NCBI GenBank assembly: GCA_036513415.1
Contig: DATBZA010000147.1
Coordinates: 6,706 to 70,705 of the forward strand
Reading direction: 5' to 3'
Source of the DNA: 40CM-4-68-19 sp036513415
GTDB lineage: Bacteria; Myxococcota; Myxococcia; Myxococcales; 40CM-4-68-19
DNA length: 64,000 nucleotides
Both the position numbers and the translations under genes were made by a program. Every line of letters begins with the position of its first letter. Position 1 is the first letter of the stretch. Below the pieces are notes generated by a model. It did no database searches and was not told where the DNA came from. It was given only the letters and a program-made list of their open reading frames with translations. Positions 62,785 to 64,000 of the stretch are shown here, piece by piece.

Positions 62785-63960
62785 TCAGTCCGCCGATACC
62801 GTTTTGCCCCCCTGCATGGACCCGAGGAGCTTTCCCCACTCGTGGCGGCGCCGCTCGACGAGGAGAGCATTGGGAACCTGCTTCTCGAAGCCAATTGCAA
62901 TCGCGAGCCGCATCCAGAAGGCCGGGCTCCATTCGTGCGAGAGTTCGGAGTCGACCTCACGACACAGCCGCACGAATTCGGTTCGTGACGCGATACTGTC
63001 CCTGTTGGTGCTCCGGCGTACTCTCCTCAGGCTATCATTCGCCTCCGCGCCTTGCGCGCTCAGTTTCCGGAGCTGATCGTAGGCGGCGAGCAACTGCTTC
63101 CCCTGCCGGGACATCTCGTTGAGATTGTCGGACGTGAGCGGGGGCGAGAACGAGGCTGTCACCGGGGCGTCGTCCTCCCACCTCATAGGGAACAGAGAAC
63201 GGTCGCAGGACGGCAGCGCGGACGAAAACGATTCCGTCACCAGGTCGTTCTCGTTGAGTCCTTCAAACGTCGGATCCCTATGGATCAGGGATCGATCGAA
63301 GAAGGGGTCCGCGACCGCGCCCCTGAGGACCTGGAGCGGCTCCTCGATCTTCCTCAAGGCATCGTCGAGTGCGACGACCTTGTCGTTGCCCTCTCTCGCT
63401 GGCACTTCGAGCAATCGAAACGTCACGGCCAGATGCAGCGTTTCCCGACGCTCGCGACCGATCTTCTCGACGACGTCCGAGACAGCGTCATCGCGTGTGA
63501 CTCCTGCGGTCTTGGGTTCCTTCGTGACCCGTTCGGGAGGTGCCTCGTCGGTGGGCTCATCGTCCACGCGGCGGGAAGGCAAATTCATGATTCCGTTAAG
63601 AGCCGTTCGGACTCTGAAGTACATGAAGCTTTTCGCGTACGTCAGCAATGCGTACGGCAGGTTCGTGTTGAATGTCTTGATGGCCTCGATAAGCCCGGTC
63701 CGCGACTCATGGACCAGGTCTTCGTAGTCGTCAGGATCCAACTCCGCGTCGACGACCTTGTCGTTGTCGACGTCGTACCTGAACCGTTTGACTCCTCGGA
63801 AACGTTTCTCTTGTATGGCCTTGTTCACGACATCGCGGACAAAGCCCTCGTGCTCAGCGAGGAGCTTGCCCTTCGCGGCCTGGTCCCCGGCCTGGGCGCG
63901 CTTTATGAGGGCGTTCTCCTCTTCGCGCGAGAGCCTGTGCGGTTTGTCGCTGCCGTTCAT
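62785..63960 (-). CDS. sigma-70 region-2-like protein without recognisable region 4
   Basis: A 391-residue protein. Residues about 10-130 match sigma-70 regions 1.2-2.2/2.3: LSREEENALIKRAQAGDQAA, HEGFVRDVVNKAIQEKRFRG and EDLVHESRTGLIEAIKTFNT, TYAKSFMYFRVRTALNGIMN. An unusual ~25-residue charged insertion (RFRYDVDNDKVVDAELDPDD) splits regions 2.1 and 2.2. The remaining two thirds show no region 4 HTH that I can recognise. Start MNGSDKPHRL at 63960; a GTG at 63972 is the alternative. It would head the element operon and could redirect host RNA polymerase. Confidence 0.6.
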   Translation of the reverse strand: MNGSDKPHRLSREEENALIKRAQAGDQAAKGKLLAEHEGFVRDVVNKAIQEKRFRGVKRFRYDVDNDKVVDAELDPDDYEDLVHESRTGLIEAIKTFNTNLPYALLTYAKSFMYFRVRTALNGIMNLPSRRVDDEPTDEAPPERVTKEPKTAGVTRDDAVSDVVEKIGRERRETLHLAVTFRLLEVPAREGNDKVVALDDALRKIEEPLQVLRGAVADPFFDRSLIHRDPTFEGLNENDLVTESFSSALPSCDRSLFPMRWEDDAPVTASFSPPLTSDNLNEMSRQGKQLLAAYDQLRKLSAQGAEANDSLRRVRRSTNRDSIASRTEFVRLCREVDSELSHEWSPAFWMRLAIAIGFEKQVPNALLVERRRHEWGKLLGSMQGGKTVSAD

Positions 63961-63965
63961 GGTCG

Positions 63966-63981
63966 TGAGCACCTGAGCACC
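63966..63981. repeat. 8-bp tandem direct repeat upstream of the sigma-like gene
   Basis: TGAGCACCTGAGCACC is two exact copies of TGAGCACC, 6-21 bases upstream of the start at 63960 (minus strand). Its placement suits a regulator or promoter element. Too short to be more definite. Confidence 0.35.
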
Positions 63982-64000
63982 TTTGGTGTCGGCGTGGCAC

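Larger units (their letters stand above)
58743..64000. mobile_element. integrative element in ssrA (left part; right end outside window)
   Basis: From the ssrA 3' end onward the genes change to a tyrosine integrase, RHH protein, excisionase-like HTH, RepA-like ATPase, small HTH and sigma-like protein, all on the minus strand in a tight operon. Base composition falls in places (for example 63580-63720 is near 50% G+C against about two thirds elsewhere). No phage structural or conjugation genes are visible in this part. It could be a prophage, a phage satellite or an integrative plasmid-like element. Confidence 0.75.

Overview
The window is high-GC DNA (roughly two thirds G+C by eye) with densely packed, often overlapping genes (ATGA/GTGA junctions), many GTG and TTG starts and many short intergenic gaps. 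The gene content points to a Myxococcota (myxobacterial, Anaeromyxobacter/Cystobacterineae-like) chromosome. The strongest clues are the order pilMNOPQ - roadblock/LC7 - efp - accBC - large TPR protein (like SgmX) - ExeA-type ATPase, two adjacent DUF4388 (PATAN) proteins, an NtrC-type response regulator, Gly/Asp-rich lipoproteins and a tmRNA tag ending NANDNVELALAA. This assignment is inferred from family knowledge, not from a database search.

Layout. 1-7.3 kb: an envelope polysaccharide/glycolipid cluster (two GT-C-like membrane proteins, two GT2 glycosyltransferases, two methyltransferases, one FAD oxidoreductase). 7.4-8.7 kb: sigma-54 response regulator. 8.74-9.99 kb: gene-free, repeat-rich DNA with nested palindromes, two diverged ~309-bp tandem units and flanking direct repeats, then a small XRE-type regulator. 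10.3-16.9 kb: type IV pilus alignment complex and secretin, a lipoprotein, a short TPR-like protein and a roadblock/LC7 protein. 17.1-23.1 kb: EF-P, acetyl-CoA carboxylase AccB/AccC, SgmX-like TPR protein, AAA ATPase. 23.1-33.2 kb: outer-membrane biogenesis, TamB-TamA-like on + and TolQRA-TolB on -. 33.3-40.2 kb: lipoproteins, MurI, an unknown protein, FtsE-FtsX-EnvC-like activator and a C-terminal processing protease. 40.4-51.1 kb: processive GT2, sugar nucleotidyltransferase, a DUF192-MsrA fusion, lipid kinase, TrmL-like methylase, paired DUF4388 proteins, TsaD and RsmA. 51.3-58.3 kb: tautomerase, aldehyde dehydrogenase, deoxynucleoside kinase, PanB-PanC-SmpB-SDR and a membrane-anchored unknown.

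At 58,380-58,742 lies the tmRNA gene ssrA. Immediately at its 3' end starts what looks like an integrated element: a tyrosine integrase facing ssrA, and upstream of it on the same strand a ribbon-helix-helix protein, an excisionase-like HTH, a RepA-type ATPase, a small HTH protein and a protein with a sigma-70 region-2-like domain but no visible region 4. These six minus-strand genes are tightly coupled and the element runs off the right end. This island and the 9-kb repeat cluster (with a short relative at 51.2 kb) are the least conventional parts of the window. The rest is mostly conserved envelope, motility and housekeeping function.
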